Positions 54,539 through 62,227 of a stretch of 64,000 nt of DNA are shown piece by piece (position 1 is the first letter of the stretch; each line of letters opens with the position of its first letter). A program made the position numbers and the translations under genes. The stretch is from Nostoc sp. FACHB-973. Its GTDB lineage: Bacteria; Cyanobacteriota; Cyanobacteriia; Cyanobacteriales; Nostocaceae. A model generated the notes under the pieces. That model was given only the letters and a program-made list of their open reading frames with translations, was not told the DNA's origin and ran no database searches. The stretch covers positions 1 through 64,000 of the forward strand of contig NZ_JACJSJ010000030.1 in the NCBI RefSeq assembly GCF_014698115.1. The letters run 5' to 3'.

Positions 54539-55366
54539 TCATGTTAGCGAGAGTAAGTTGAAATCCCCAAGAGTTAATAATTCTTTGGCAAAGGGAGAAC
54601 GCTCACAATTAGTAAATCCCAGTTTTAAATAGCTTCCTCTAAATTCCTGAAATCCCGGTCTATTATTGAGAATAATATAAGGATTGAGAAATATTTTGGA
54701 ACTTCCCCCATATACAACATAATCGTAACCAAAGCAATTAGAATCTTCATATCCATAAGGGATGAAGCGACTTATAAGAAGATAAATTTTCTCATTTCTG
54801 TAGACAACCAGTTCAGACAAATTATCATAACCTGCTATTTCATAATCTTTGTAATAACCAGAGGCTATTAATAAAATAGGACGCTGTTCTTTGATAGCTC
54901 TAGTTAATAGAGGTAATCTACTAGTGTTGATTGTCAATTCGTCCCCATCTTGTGCGTCAAAATGTGAGCAGTAGCCAGCTTCTTTAGCTTTATGAATTTG
55001 AATATAAGTCGGACCATGTACTGTTGTAAATTTTGGTTGATTTGGTACGGTTGTATTGTTAAGAATTGGTTTATAGTAATCAATAGCTTGCTTCTCTAAC
55101 TTTCTGAGAGTCCCTGTTAAGTCTACGATTGTAACTAATAAATCTTCTGTTACAACACGGTAGCGGATGTAAGCATTTTCAATAGCCTCAAACTGTTCTT
55201 GACGATGATGGTTTATATGACGGCTTTTCAAATTACGCGAAAGCCCAACATACATAACTGGGGAAGTACTATTACCAACGTAATAAATACCAGGTTTTGC
55301 TGGTAGTTTTTTACGTTGGATGTAGGGTAAAATTGGCATCTCCTTATAATTGAGATTCAACTTCAT
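54539..55366 (-). CDS. GIY-YIG nuclease-domain protein with unknown C-terminal domain
   Basis: A 275-residue protein. The first 105 residues form a GIY-YIG fold: GIYYVGN (26-32), YVGLS (39-43), R49, H54, E91 in KLEKQ and N103 in PILN, so the catalytic residues are all present. The remaining 170 residues (TVHGPTYIQIHKAKEAGYCS, LLISRFIPYGYEDS, GSSKIFLNPYIILNNR) match no family I know. The arrangement recalls GIY-YIG enzymes of mobile elements or restriction systems. ATG 55366. It is next to hicBA on the same strand. Confidence 0.75.
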   Translation of the reverse strand: MKLNLNYKEMPILPYIQRKKLPAKPGIYYVGNSTSPVMYVGLSRNLKSRHINHHRQEQFEAIENAYIRYRVVTEDLLVTIVDLTGTLRKLEKQAIDYYKPILNNTTVPNQPKFTTVHGPTYIQIHKAKEAGYCSHFDAQDGDELTINTSRLPLLTRAIKEQRPILLIASGYYKDYEIAGYDNLSELVVYRNEKIYLLISRFIPYGYEDSNCFGYDYVVYGGSSKIFLNPYIILNNRPGFQEFRGSYLKLGFTNCERSPFAKELLTLGDFNLLSLT

Positions 55367-55607
55367 AATTTTTTGTTTCTCCTAGTGGTCATAGAATTTG
55401 ACTACTAGGTTAGTTTGCCCATAATGTATGCTTCAAATTGTCATACTTTAAAATTTTTCCCTACCAAACTTGAATTAAATCCAAAACAAACTCAGTTAGC
55501 AAGGGTTTACCAGTCATTGTCTTAAATTACATTCTTCAGTTTTTATGGCGCTGAAACACATAATTACTAATTGCAAGTGAGAATAGAGAGAAGTATTTGC
55601 AAAAGCT

Positions 55608-55994
55608 ATGAGTACCCAAATCATCATTACCCTGCCAGACGATATTTACCAACGTGCAGAACGCTTTGCCCGGTTGGCAAATCGTGATGTTGCCAGCATT
55701 TTAGTAGATACCATTCAACTTTCAATTCCGCCTGTCAGTGGCGAGATTACCGACCTTGAGCCTGTCTCTGTCCTTTCTGATGAACAAGTCTTGGTGCTGA
55801 CCGAACTGCAAATGGAACCAGAACAGGATGCTCGGTTAAGCGAATTACTCGATCGCCAACAATCAGGGACTTTTACTGAAGGCGAATGCCCAGAGTTGCA
55901 AATCCTGATGCAGGTTTATCAAGAAGGACTTTTAAGAAAAGCTACTGCGTTGAGCGAAGCTGTCAAACGTGGGTTGATTGAACCCTTAAGCTAG
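55608..55994 (+). CDS. small protein with ribbon-helix-helix-like N-terminus
   Basis: A 128-residue soluble protein starting IIITLPDDIYQRAERFARLA, a pattern typical of ribbon-helix-helix antitoxin-like DNA-binding proteins, followed by ILVDTIQLSI. The C-terminal part is acidic with a helical end (ATALSEAVKRGLIEPL). Such proteins are common beside toxin genes in cyanobacteria, but no toxin follows here; the next gene is DUF488. ATG 55608. It could be an orphan antitoxin. Confidence 0.65.
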   Translation: MSTQIIITLPDDIYQRAERFARLANRDVASILVDTIQLSIPPVSGEITDLEPVSVLSDEQVLVLTELQMEPEQDARLSELLDRQQSGTFTEGECPELQILMQVYQEGLLRKATALSEAVKRGLIEPLS

Positions 55995-56070
55995 TGAGCC
56001 AGATTCGTGAAGAAGTCCGAGTGCAGATACGAATACACGTAAATCATCAGTGTGATTATAATGATAAATT

Positions 56071-56784
56071 ATGACAATATTCACAATTGGTCACTCAAAT
56101 CATTCAATTGAAACTTTCATCGCACTTTTAAAGCAACACGGAATTACTGCTGTAGCTGATGTACGTTCCAGCCCTTATAGCCATAGATTTCCACACTTCA
56201 ACCAAGCTTCTTTAAAAACTGCATTAAATACTGCAAATATAGCGTATGTTTTCCTTGGTAATAACCTTGGTGCCCGTCCTAATGATAGAAGCTGTTATGT
56301 AGAAGGTGTAGCTCGCTATGATTTGATTGCTGTAACAGAAGCTTTTGCTACGGGATTAAATCGTCTTGTTAAAGGTACTGAAGAACATCAAATTACTTTG
56401 ATGTGTGCTGAACAAGATCCTATCGTTTGTCATAGATCTATTTTGGTGTGCCCACATTTGCAGAAGGCTGGGTTAGAAATTCAGCATATTCATAAAAATG
56501 GTGAACTAGAGTCTCATGAATTATTAGAAAGAAGATTACTAAAGATACACCATCTAGAGAAATTATTACCTGCTTCTCCAGATTCAAATTATGATAATCA
56601 GTCAGGGAAACAGCTTTCTCTGTTTGATATCAATCCTTACGATCGCAATTATCAAGAAATGGCTCCTATGGCTCAACCTCTCCTGCGTGAAGAATTAATT
56701 CAAAAAGCATATCAACTCCAAGGTGAGAAAATAGCGTATGTAGAAAACATAGAGCCAGAGCAATCTCATGAATCAGCTAGTTAA
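56071..56784 (+). CDS. DUF488-family protein
   Basis: A 237-residue protein with the DUF488 landmarks: FTIGHSNHSIETFIALLKQH, ADVRSSPYSHRFPHFN, YVFLGNNLGARP and LMCAEQDPIVCHR with its conserved Cys and His. The activity of the family is not settled; it is often found in accessory or defence-like loci. The last 75 residues are a less conserved tail. Its end overlaps the next DUF488 gene by 17 bases. ATG 56071 has no strong ribosome-binding site. Confidence 0.85.
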   Translation: MTIFTIGHSNHSIETFIALLKQHGITAVADVRSSPYSHRFPHFNQASLKTALNTANIAYVFLGNNLGARPNDRSCYVEGVARYDLIAVTEAFATGLNRLVKGTEEHQITLMCAEQDPIVCHRSILVCPHLQKAGLEIQHIHKNGELESHELLERRLLKIHHLEKLLPASPDSNYDNQSGKQLSLFDINPYDRNYQEMAPMAQPLLREELIQKAYQLQGEKIAYVENIEPEQSHESAS

Positions 56785-57217
56785 TCTATTTACTATTGGG
56801 TTCACACAGAAAAAAGCAGAGCAGTTCTTTGAAACACTTCTCAATGCTGGTGTGAAACGAGTCATTGATACTCGACTTAACAATGCTTCACAACTTGCTG
56901 GATTTACAAAAAAGCAAGATTTAGAGTATTTTCTCCGTAAAATTGGGGGCATTGAATACATTCACATTCTTGATTTGGCTCCAACTAAAGATATTCTCGA
57001 CCAATATAAAAAGAAGCAAATAAATTGGGCAATATATGAACAGAGGTTCAATCAACTCATCACAGAGAGAAAGATTGAGAAGAAGGTTTCTTTAGACCTT
57101 CTTAATGAAGGATGTCTGTTGTGTAGTGAGGCAAAGCCTCATAATTGCCATCGCCGATTAGTTGCTGAGTATCTGCAATGTAAGCTAGACAAAACTATCA
57201 ACATCCATCACCTCTAA
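56768..57217 (+). CDS. second DUF488-family protein
   Basis: A 149-residue shorter DUF488 paralogue: LFTIGFTQKKAEQFFETLLN, VIDTRLNNASQLAGF, YIHILDLAPTKDIL and LLCSEAKPHNCHRRLVAEYL with the Cys-x2-His pattern. ATG 56768 lies inside the end of the upstream DUF488 gene, so the two are coupled. A dual-OB gene follows 37 bases later. Confidence 0.85.
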   Translation: MNQLVNLFTIGFTQKKAEQFFETLLNAGVKRVIDTRLNNASQLAGFTKKQDLEYFLRKIGGIEYIHILDLAPTKDILDQYKKKQINWAIYEQRFNQLITERKIEKKVSLDLLNEGCLLCSEAKPHNCHRRLVAEYLQCKLDKTINIHHL

Positions 57218-57254
57218 ATATCATAGCGATCGCGGTGCAAAAAAGAGGTTAAAA

Positions 57255-57995
57255 ATGCCTACTTTTGATATTATTTGCCTTGCCAAATCTACCAAGCATG
57301 GCGGAATGTGTATTGCTGGTATCAGAACCGATGGTTTAGGGTGGTTTCGTCCAATTGCCAATAAAAAAGATGGCACTTTATATCCAGAACATTATACTCT
57401 AGAAGATGGTAGAGAACCTCAAGTTTTTGACATTATCCGAATTCAATGTTCTAGACCTCAACGAAGATATCACCACCCAGAAAATTGGTTAATCGAACCG
57501 AATAAGTTATGGAAAATTGTCGGTACTCCAACTCTCTCTCAAGTTCAACAACTTCTGAATCCAGAGGTGATAAAACACTCTTCTTCTGCGGAACTTTTAG
57601 GAAATTCAGATAAACGAGTATGCTATAATGACTTGAAATTAGTGGCGGCTGAATCTTCATTAGCCTTGATAAAGCCCCGTGAACTTCAATGGGAAATTAA
57701 TCCAGAACACAAAAAATATAGAGCTAATTTCTCATTGGGGGGAACAAGTTATAACTTTACGATTACCGATCCTCTCTGGAAATCTCAACTTAAATATTTG
57801 GAAGAGGGAATATATTCTTGTGAAGAAGTTATAGAAAAACTTGAACTAGAAAATTATGACTGTAATAATTTTCTCCTAACCATTAGCTTAGGTGAACCTT
57901 TTTCACCAACAGAAACAGAAGAAGAATTTTGTTATAAATTAGTTGCAGCAGTTATCAACGTTGCAGATATTAAGAAAAGTTTTGGATGGATATAG
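57255..57995 (+). CDS. dual-OB-domain-like protein
   Basis: A 246-residue protein of beta-rich character. The segments FDIICLAKSTKHGGMCIAGI, LGWFRPIANKKDGTLYPEHY and RPQRRYHHPENWLIEP fit the dual OB-containing domain described as associated with DUF488 genes, recalled rather than checked. OB folds bind nucleic acid or nucleotides. It follows the two DUF488 genes closely and probably belongs to their operon. ATG 57255 with GAGG-like sequence upstream. Confidence 0.65.
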   Translation: MPTFDIICLAKSTKHGGMCIAGIRTDGLGWFRPIANKKDGTLYPEHYTLEDGREPQVFDIIRIQCSRPQRRYHHPENWLIEPNKLWKIVGTPTLSQVQQLLNPEVIKHSSSAELLGNSDKRVCYNDLKLVAAESSLALIKPRELQWEINPEHKKYRANFSLGGTSYNFTITDPLWKSQLKYLEEGIYSCEEVIEKLELENYDCNNFLLTISLGEPFSPTETEEEFCYKLVAAVINVADIKKSFGWI

Positions 57996-58411
57996 TAGTT
58001 CGCTTTGATTGTTGAACTCATTTACTTAGGCAGGGAGTAGGGAATCAGGCTTTTCGAGTTGAGGGCGAATTTCTTCACTGATATTAGTCCGCTTTTTCAT
58101 GATTTCAAATCTTCACGCCATGTAAAAATAATTTGTTCCTCAGCTTGCCTAAATTCAATATTAAAACAGAACTCAGAATTCAGAATTCTGAATTCTGAAT
58201 GCAATATTCTGCACCATAATTTACTAACATTATTGTGTTATAGGAATCATATTTGATTTTTGAAATTATTTGCGTAGTCGGGGAGTGGGGAGTAGAGAGT
58301 AGAGAATAGAGAATCAGGGTTTTCGAGTTGTACCGAATTTTTTCACAAATCAAATCATAGTCCTATATCTTCTATACTTCTGTGTTTTAAAATAACACTA
58401 TAATTTAGTTG
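57996..58411. repeat. direct repeat pair in an intergenic region
   Basis: Two similar stretches, 58031-58092 and 58296-58362, share GGGAGTAG, GAATCAGG, TTTCGAGTTG and GAATTT(C/T)TTCAC in the same order and orientation. Between them is a GAATTCTGAATTCTG tandem (58170-58200). No gene is present. The pair may mark the ends of a small lost or decayed element. Confidence 0.5.
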
Positions 58412-58675
58412 CTAATCATGGCGAACAACACTCTGAAAGCGAATTGGTAAAATTTCTATAGAAGCAGTACGACGAGGAACTAGGTAAATTAAAAAAGGCT
58501 GTTTTGCCGCATTAGCTAATGCTAAAACTTCACGTAAATTTTCGCTGTGAGCAATGATTCCATTTGCATTGTAAGCGATATATTGATTTTTATATAAATC
58601 CAATAGCATCTGGCGGTTACGATTCAACCATTTGAGCATTTCATCTCTTTCAGTTTTAGAGGGTGTTGTGTTCAT
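58412..58675 (-). CDS. small protein of DUF5678-like type
   Basis: An 87-residue protein from ATG 58675. The segments LNRNRQMLLDLYKNQYIAYN, ANGIIAHSENLREVLALANA and PFLIYLVPRRTASIEILPIRF resemble the small DUF5678-type proteins common in cyanobacteria. These often sit upstream of aspartyl-protease-like genes; none follows here. Its ATG overlaps the stop of a truncated Uma2-like frame in an ATGA. A start six codons earlier (TTG) is less likely. Confidence 0.6.
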   Translation of the reverse strand: MNTTPSKTERDEMLKWLNRNRQMLLDLYKNQYIAYNANGIIAHSENLREVLALANAAKQPFLIYLVPRRTASIEILPIRFQSVVRHD

Positions 58676-58788
58676 ATAATTAATGTTTGACAAAAGTCGT
58701 AAAATTGGTCATCGGTTAGAGCGATCGCGGGTTGCAATTGCAAGACAATTGGTACAATCTCTGTGAGTACAGGTAAGTTGGTGGTCAT
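58672..58788 (-). pseudogene. truncated Uma2-family N-terminus
   Basis: A 38-codon frame (ATG 58788) reads LPVLTEIVPIVLQLQPAIAL then TDDQFYDFCQT and stops. These residues match the first helix of cyanobacterial Uma2-family putative nucleases, in which the text normally continues into NRDLRIERT. Here the frame ends after TLII and the rest of the nuclease is missing, replaced by the DUF5678-like gene. Confidence 0.6.
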
Positions 58789-58819
58789 AATTGCTTTGTG
58801 GGTACTTCACCTGCCTTAA

Positions 58820-59401
58820 CTATAGTCTCTTCACGCCCAACTGTAATTCGTTAACAATTCGTTCTAGTTCTTGTGTCATCCAATCATTACCTGTTTGATG
58901 ATAAACTTCAATTAGTGACTGGTAAAACCACAAAGTCTTTTCTTTGCCATTATTAAACTCAACCCAAATGGCATCTCCCCGTTGTTGCCAATCTGCTAAT
59001 AACGATCTTGCGTTATGCAATTTGTCTGCTAAAGATACCAGCCTTACAGATGGTGATGCATGGCGCAGGTTTTCTAAATAGCGCTGTTTCCGTTCTAGCC
59101 AGGGGGGTTTAGGAGGTGTGTCCCACTCTGTACAGCCATCAATTATTGCTATTACTACTTCACCAAAACGTTGACGGATGTCTTCACGAGTGACTTTACC
59201 GCCTTGGTCTTCGATACTATCATGTAATAGAGCTGCGATCGCTTCTTCTTCACTTCCACCAGCTTCTATTACCAAAGCTGCTACACTCAGTAAATGTGAT
59301 ATGTAAGGAACGCCGCTAATTTTGCGTGTTTGATTAGCATGGAGACGAGTTGCATAAACTAAAGCTGATTCAAATTTTTCTGTGAGTTTAACTGTGTTCA
59401 T
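58820..59401 (-). CDS. HD-domain protein like the (p)ppGpp hydrolase domain of SpoT
   Basis: A 193-residue HD protein. The order YISHLLSVAALV, IAALLHDSIEDQGG, EDIRQRFGEVVIAIIDGCTE and VRLVSLADKLHNARSL follows the SpoT/RSH hydrolase half, without a synthetase domain. Length and layout resemble stand-alone alarmone hydrolases (Mesh1-like). It may hydrolyse (p)ppGpp or another nucleotide. ATG 59401, 7 bases after the stop of the WYL-domain gene, so it is cotranscribed with a CRISPR-associated regulator. Confidence 0.8.
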   Translation of the reverse strand: MNTVKLTEKFESALVYATRLHANQTRKISGVPYISHLLSVAALVIEAGGSEEEAIAALLHDSIEDQGGKVTREDIRQRFGEVVIAIIDGCTEWDTPPKPPWLERKQRYLENLRHASPSVRLVSLADKLHNARSLLADWQQRGDAIWVEFNNGKEKTLWFYQSLIEVYHQTGNDWMTQELERIVNELQLGVKRL

Positions 59402-59408
59402 AACTCTA

Positions 59409-60770
59409 TTAGTGTTGATGATAAAGTTGAAATTCTTCGGCTACATCAGTAGCGATACTTTCTCGTAAATCAAAAGGAAGCAAGACTTCGCATCTAGGAC
59501 GCCACGCACGCAGGCGCATCATTATGCCATTATCTTGATGACGATAATAAACTTGGTAGTAAGCGTCTTGAGGAGAACGATTTACTAATACTTTTAATAA
59601 CGCTTGTTGGTGTTGTACGTGAGTAATTTCACGACGAATCAAACGCTGTGCTTGTTGGTAAGTGATGGCTTTAAAAGTCTTGTGGCGGATGGTATTTTGA
59701 ATGTAACGTTCATTATAATCGCCGTCAAATCTTAGCAACATCAGTCGTGAGGGAAAGTAGAAATCAAACCCCCAAGCATTAGCCATTTCCTGAGCAATAT
59801 AATCTGGACTTAGCAAAGATGGTTGTTGATGACGCTCTTGCAAATGTTGGGGAATCTCGACATCATTCCATTCTAAAGATGTGATTTCTTGAATCCGATC
59901 AAGGCGAAAATTGTACCAGTCAGTTTTGCGATCGGGACTTTCGCCATAAGCACAGAGGTAAACTGCTCTTTGCATGTAATAAATGCAAACTGGATAAACG
60001 ATACATGTAACAACATTTCGTGTCCTGGCGCTGTCATAAGTGATTTTAATTGACGGTACTGGGGTCTTTGTCCAAATCTGTCTTAACTCGTATTGCCAAT
60101 CATCAACTAAATCGAGAGTAGTAGGAGGAATCACATAATCTAATCCGATAAAAAAGCGCTGAATACCGTTGATTTGTTGGGAATGATTTTGCGCGATCGC
60201 TACTAAATCTTCGTGCAGAAAGTTCAATTCATAAGCACTCAATTTGCTAGGATAAATTTCATCTCTAGACGTAATTGGGCGTAGCGGAAACTCGCTGATA
60301 CGGTAATATTTTTCATTCTTGTATAGCACCCAACCCAACTTTGCTAAAATTTCTAAATCGCCTTGCAAAGAACGACGAGTTACACCAAACAATCTTTGGT
60401 TTAATATTTCGTTCAACTTAAATTCTGTGATACCAGTGTAAGCAAGCAATAATTCTTGCCATTGATGAGAAACAATTCCTGTTTTTTCATTGAACAACCA
60501 GTGGGCTGTTGTTTTGACACAAGGACAATGAGAGTCATGTATCTGAGGAATTTCTTCTCCTTTTGGATGTGTAGCACTGAAGAATGCATTCCGCCAGTCT
60601 ACATAAGAGAAAGAATTTTCTGAAATTACACGCTCTTGATTGTCACCATAAAGCGATCGCAACCACACCCACAACCGAATCGCCCGCCCCAAATTTTGTT
60701 TGAGCGAACCGCGTGCTAACCACTGCAACAGTTCAACGTGTGGAACATCTTGAAAAACTAGTTCAGACAC
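59409..60770 (-). CDS. WYL-domain CRISPR-associated regulator (TIGR03985-like)
   Basis: A 453-residue protein. The start VELLQWLARGSLKQNLGRAI, then RLWVWLRSLYG, is what is remembered of the cyanobacterial TIGR03985 family found beside type III CRISPR genes. The middle has a winged-helix-like LNQRLFGVTRRSLQGDLEIL and a WYL-type core (VYPVCIYYMQRAVYLCAYGE, then WYNFRLDRIQEI). WYL domains sense ligands, often nucleotides, and control transcription. The start is GTG 60770. It is divergent from the csx3 genes, with an inverted repeat between. Confidence 0.75.
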   Translation of the reverse strand: MSELVFQDVPHVELLQWLARGSLKQNLGRAIRLWVWLRSLYGDNQERVISENSFSYVDWRNAFFSATHPKGEEIPQIHDSHCPCVKTTAHWLFNEKTGIVSHQWQELLLAYTGITEFKLNEILNQRLFGVTRRSLQGDLEILAKLGWVLYKNEKYYRISEFPLRPITSRDEIYPSKLSAYELNFLHEDLVAIAQNHSQQINGIQRFFIGLDYVIPPTTLDLVDDWQYELRQIWTKTPVPSIKITYDSARTRNVVTCIVYPVCIYYMQRAVYLCAYGESPDRKTDWYNFRLDRIQEITSLEWNDVEIPQHLQERHQQPSLLSPDYIAQEMANAWGFDFYFPSRLMLLRFDGDYNERYIQNTIRHKTFKAITYQQAQRLIRREITHVQHQQALLKVLVNRSPQDAYYQVYYRHQDNGIMMRLRAWRPRCEVLLPFDLRESIATDVAEEFQLYHQH

Positions 60771-60814
60771 CAGCCAAATCTCGATAAATATAACTTTCTT
60801 TAAGATACAGCCTA

Positions 60815-60834
60815 TTGGAAGAAGTATCTTCCAA
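60815..60834. promoter_or_regulatory. possible operator between the WYL regulator and csx3
   Basis: TTGGAAG (60815-60821) and CTTCCAA (60828-60834) form a perfect inverted repeat with a six-base spacer in the 103-base divergent promoter region. The place and symmetry suit the binding site of a dimeric regulator such as the WYL protein. This is inference from position. Confidence 0.45.
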
Positions 60835-60873
60835 GTACGTGTATGATGTACCCATGAAATAAGGACAAGGGTA

Positions 60874-61179
60874 ATGAGTACTTACAAAATCGAGCTAAAA
60901 GACGGAATTCTCCGGATAAATTTTGGTGAACCTGCTCAAAATGACCAGATTGTGCGTGATGCAGCAGCCCGGTTGGAGGAAATGGCCGCATCAGATGAAC
61001 TATCAGGGGGGCAATTACTTAAGATTAACGGGCCGATTTCTATCCCTGTAGCATTTGTTTTAGCACATAAACTTGCTCACATTTACGGAGCAGTCGGTTT
61101 TTACGATCCTAAGTTAGCTAAATATGTGATTTGTATCACACACAATCCATCGTATAAACTAGGAGACTTAATTGATTGA
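60874..61179 (+). CDS. csx3: Csx3, CRISPR ring-nuclease candidate
   Basis: A 101-residue Csx3 protein: KIELKDGILRINFGEPAQ, GQLLKINGPISIPVAFVLAH and YGAVGFYDPKLAKYVICITH. Csx3 enzymes (Crn3) degrade cyclic tetra-adenylate made by type III Cas10. H69 and D78 have the spacing of the residues reported for the Archaeoglobus enzyme (H60, D69, from memory), and K80 and H90 follow. ATG 60874 has an AAGGACAAGGG upstream. A Csx3-P-loop fusion gene follows on the same strand. Confidence 0.85.
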   Translation: MSTYKIELKDGILRINFGEPAQNDQIVRDAAARLEEMAASDELSGGQLLKINGPISIPVAFVLAHKLAHIYGAVGFYDPKLAKYVICITHNPSYKLGDLID

Positions 61180-61303
61180 TATTTGATGAAGAAGAATTCA
61201 GGAGTCAGAATAGGCTCTCTGTCTAACTTTGAAAGGTAGATATCTACTTGATTAACTTTAAATCTGCTGTATAAAAAGATGGGTGTAGATACCAAGAAAT
61301 TAT

Positions 61304-62215
61304 ATGACAACGTATCACATCAGGCTAGAAGGCGACGTTTTGAGAGTTGGGTTTGGTGCGACACTTGCCACGGGCGATCGCATTGTGCGAGATGCAGCAG
61401 CGCAGTTGGATGCAATGATAGCTTTAGGTGAACTTCCTGGTGGTTCCCTGATTAAAATTAATGGACGCATATCGGTACTGGTTAGTCAAGTATTAGCTGA
61501 TAAATTATCTCAATTGTATGAAGCGATCGCTGTTTTTGACCCCAAGATCGGGGATAAAGGGTTGGATAGGTATGTGATCACCATCAGCAAACACCCGAAA
61601 TATGTAGTCGGGGATATTTTGGATATAATGCGATCGCCACAACAATCCAGTATCAAAGTTGTCCTGTGTGGGTTTGCGAATACCGGAAAGACTTGCTTGC
61701 GGGATGGTTTAAAACAGGCGCTATTGCAGATTTCCCATGCACCAGAGTCTTATTTTATCTCTGGTTGTCCAGATGGTGATGGTTCTTGGTATGGGGAAAC
61801 TGCACGGCGTGATTTGGATTTGGCGAAAAAGTTAAAAGCTGAATATAAGGCTAAATTTACGCCAGAGTTTGCACAACTGAAAGCGCAGGAAGTCAGGGGT
61901 ATTAATACACCAATATTTATATTTGATGTGGGTGGAAGAATATCTGACGAGAACCGCTTGATTATGTCCGAAGCGACTCATGCGGTGATTTTGGTAAAAG
62001 ATGAAGCTGAGATTGCACCTTGGCAAGGATTTTGTCAGTCTCTGGGTTTGCAAGTGGTGGCAATTATTTACAGTGATTATGAAGGTGTAAGTGATGCGAT
62101 TTCGGGGGAAACGCCGATTCTGAGAGGGAATGTTCATCGGTTGCAGCGTGGGGAGGATGTTTCTAGTCGTCCGATGGTGCAAGCATTGGCGCGGGTTTTG
62201 GTGGGTTTAAATTGA
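61304..62215 (+). CDS. csx3: Csx3 domain fused to a P-loop ATPase domain
   Basis: A 303-residue fusion. Residues 1-108 are a Csx3 domain (YHIRLEGDVLRVGFGATLA, LIKINGRISVLVSQVLADKL, VFDPKIG). Residues 115-303 are a P-loop NTPase with Walker A GFANTGKT (123-130) and a FIFDVGG segment near 205. In the Csx3 half, the histidine seen in the neighbouring solo copy (H69) is Gln70 and its partner H65 is Asp66, while Asp79 and Lys81 are kept. The gene lies 12 bases upstream of cas10. The fusion suggests coupling of cyclic-oligoadenylate turnover to ATP use, which is inference. Confidence 0.8.
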   Translation: MTTYHIRLEGDVLRVGFGATLATGDRIVRDAAAQLDAMIALGELPGGSLIKINGRISVLVSQVLADKLSQLYEAIAVFDPKIGDKGLDRYVITISKHPKYVVGDILDIMRSPQQSSIKVVLCGFANTGKTCLRDGLKQALLQISHAPESYFISGCPDGDGSWYGETARRDLDLAKKLKAEYKAKFTPEFAQLKAQEVRGINTPIFIFDVGGRISDENRLIMSEATHAVILVKDEAEIAPWQGFCQSLGLQVVAIIYSDYEGVSDAISGETPILRGNVHRLQRGEDVSSRPMVQALARVLVGLN

Positions 62216-62227
62216 GGTAAAGTAAAA

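Noticed and set aside
58031..58362. CRISPR array
   Set aside because: Only two imperfect repeats of about 60 bases with unequal spacing; no array of regular spacers was seen anywhere in the window.
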